This document shows positions 5,804 through 5,804 of a DNA stretch of 5,804 nt, piece by piece. Under the pieces are notes generated by a model, which saw only the letters and a list, made by a program, of their open reading frames with translations, was not told the origin of the DNA and searched no databases. Numbering within the stretch: the first letter of the stretch is position 1; every line of letters begins with the position of its first letter. The position numbers and the translations under genes are program-made. Origin of the DNA: an uncultured Veillonella sp. GTDB taxonomy: Bacteria > Bacillota > Negativicutes > Veillonellales > Veillonellaceae. The DNA lies in assembly GCA_900757715.1 (NCBI GenBank), contig CAAEOZ010000305.1:1-5804 (forward strand), written 5' to 3'.

Positions 5804-5804
5804 A

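Overview
The window looks like part of the chromosome of a low-GC, strictly anaerobic bacterium of the Negativicutes, most likely a Veillonella. That assignment is an inference from general recognition of the proteins, with no database search. Supporting points are the AT-rich spacers with sigma-A-type promoters, strong AGGAGG-type ribosome binding sites, the anaerobic (early cobalt insertion) route to cobalamin and a one-iron superoxide reductase. Every gene is on the minus strand, so transcription runs from right to left.

From right to left: a CbiK-family protein that has lost most of its catalytic residues (4922-5803), a strong hairpin terminator (4831-4870), an intact sirohydrochlorin cobaltochelatase cbiK (3861-4715), a spacer with a good promoter (3827-3855), cbiL (3067-3774) and cbiA (1661-3037) separated by 29 bases, a 192-base AT-rich spacer with a 60-base imperfect inverted repeat (1558-1617), and the corrinoid adenosyltransferase cobO (926-1468). 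Next come a well-formed promoter and the superoxide reductase gene (397-786) with its terminator (353-378). A 319-base spacer follows, and the left edge cuts through the first 25 codons of an aspartokinase gene (1-77).

Four genes form successive or near-successive steps of anaerobic adenosylcobalamin synthesis. CbiK puts Co2+ into sirohydrochlorin, CbiL methylates C20 of the product, CbiA amidates the a and c side chains of cobyrinic acid, and CobO adds the adenosyl ligand. The remaining ring-modifying genes are not here and presumably lie beyond the right edge. The superoxide reductase and aspartokinase appear to be separate transcription units that merely adjoin the cobalamin block.

Most of the window is ordinary biosynthetic sequence. 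The most notable point is the tandem pair of CbiK paralogues: the upstream one keeps the fold's landmark sequences but has Asn or Thr where chelatase family members have metal-binding His and Glu. Smaller points are the repeated TTTTCGAT octamers around the superoxide reductase promoter and the long imperfect hairpin between cbiA and cobO. I see no RNA genes, insertion sequences, CRISPR arrays or recognisable riboswitch in the window.
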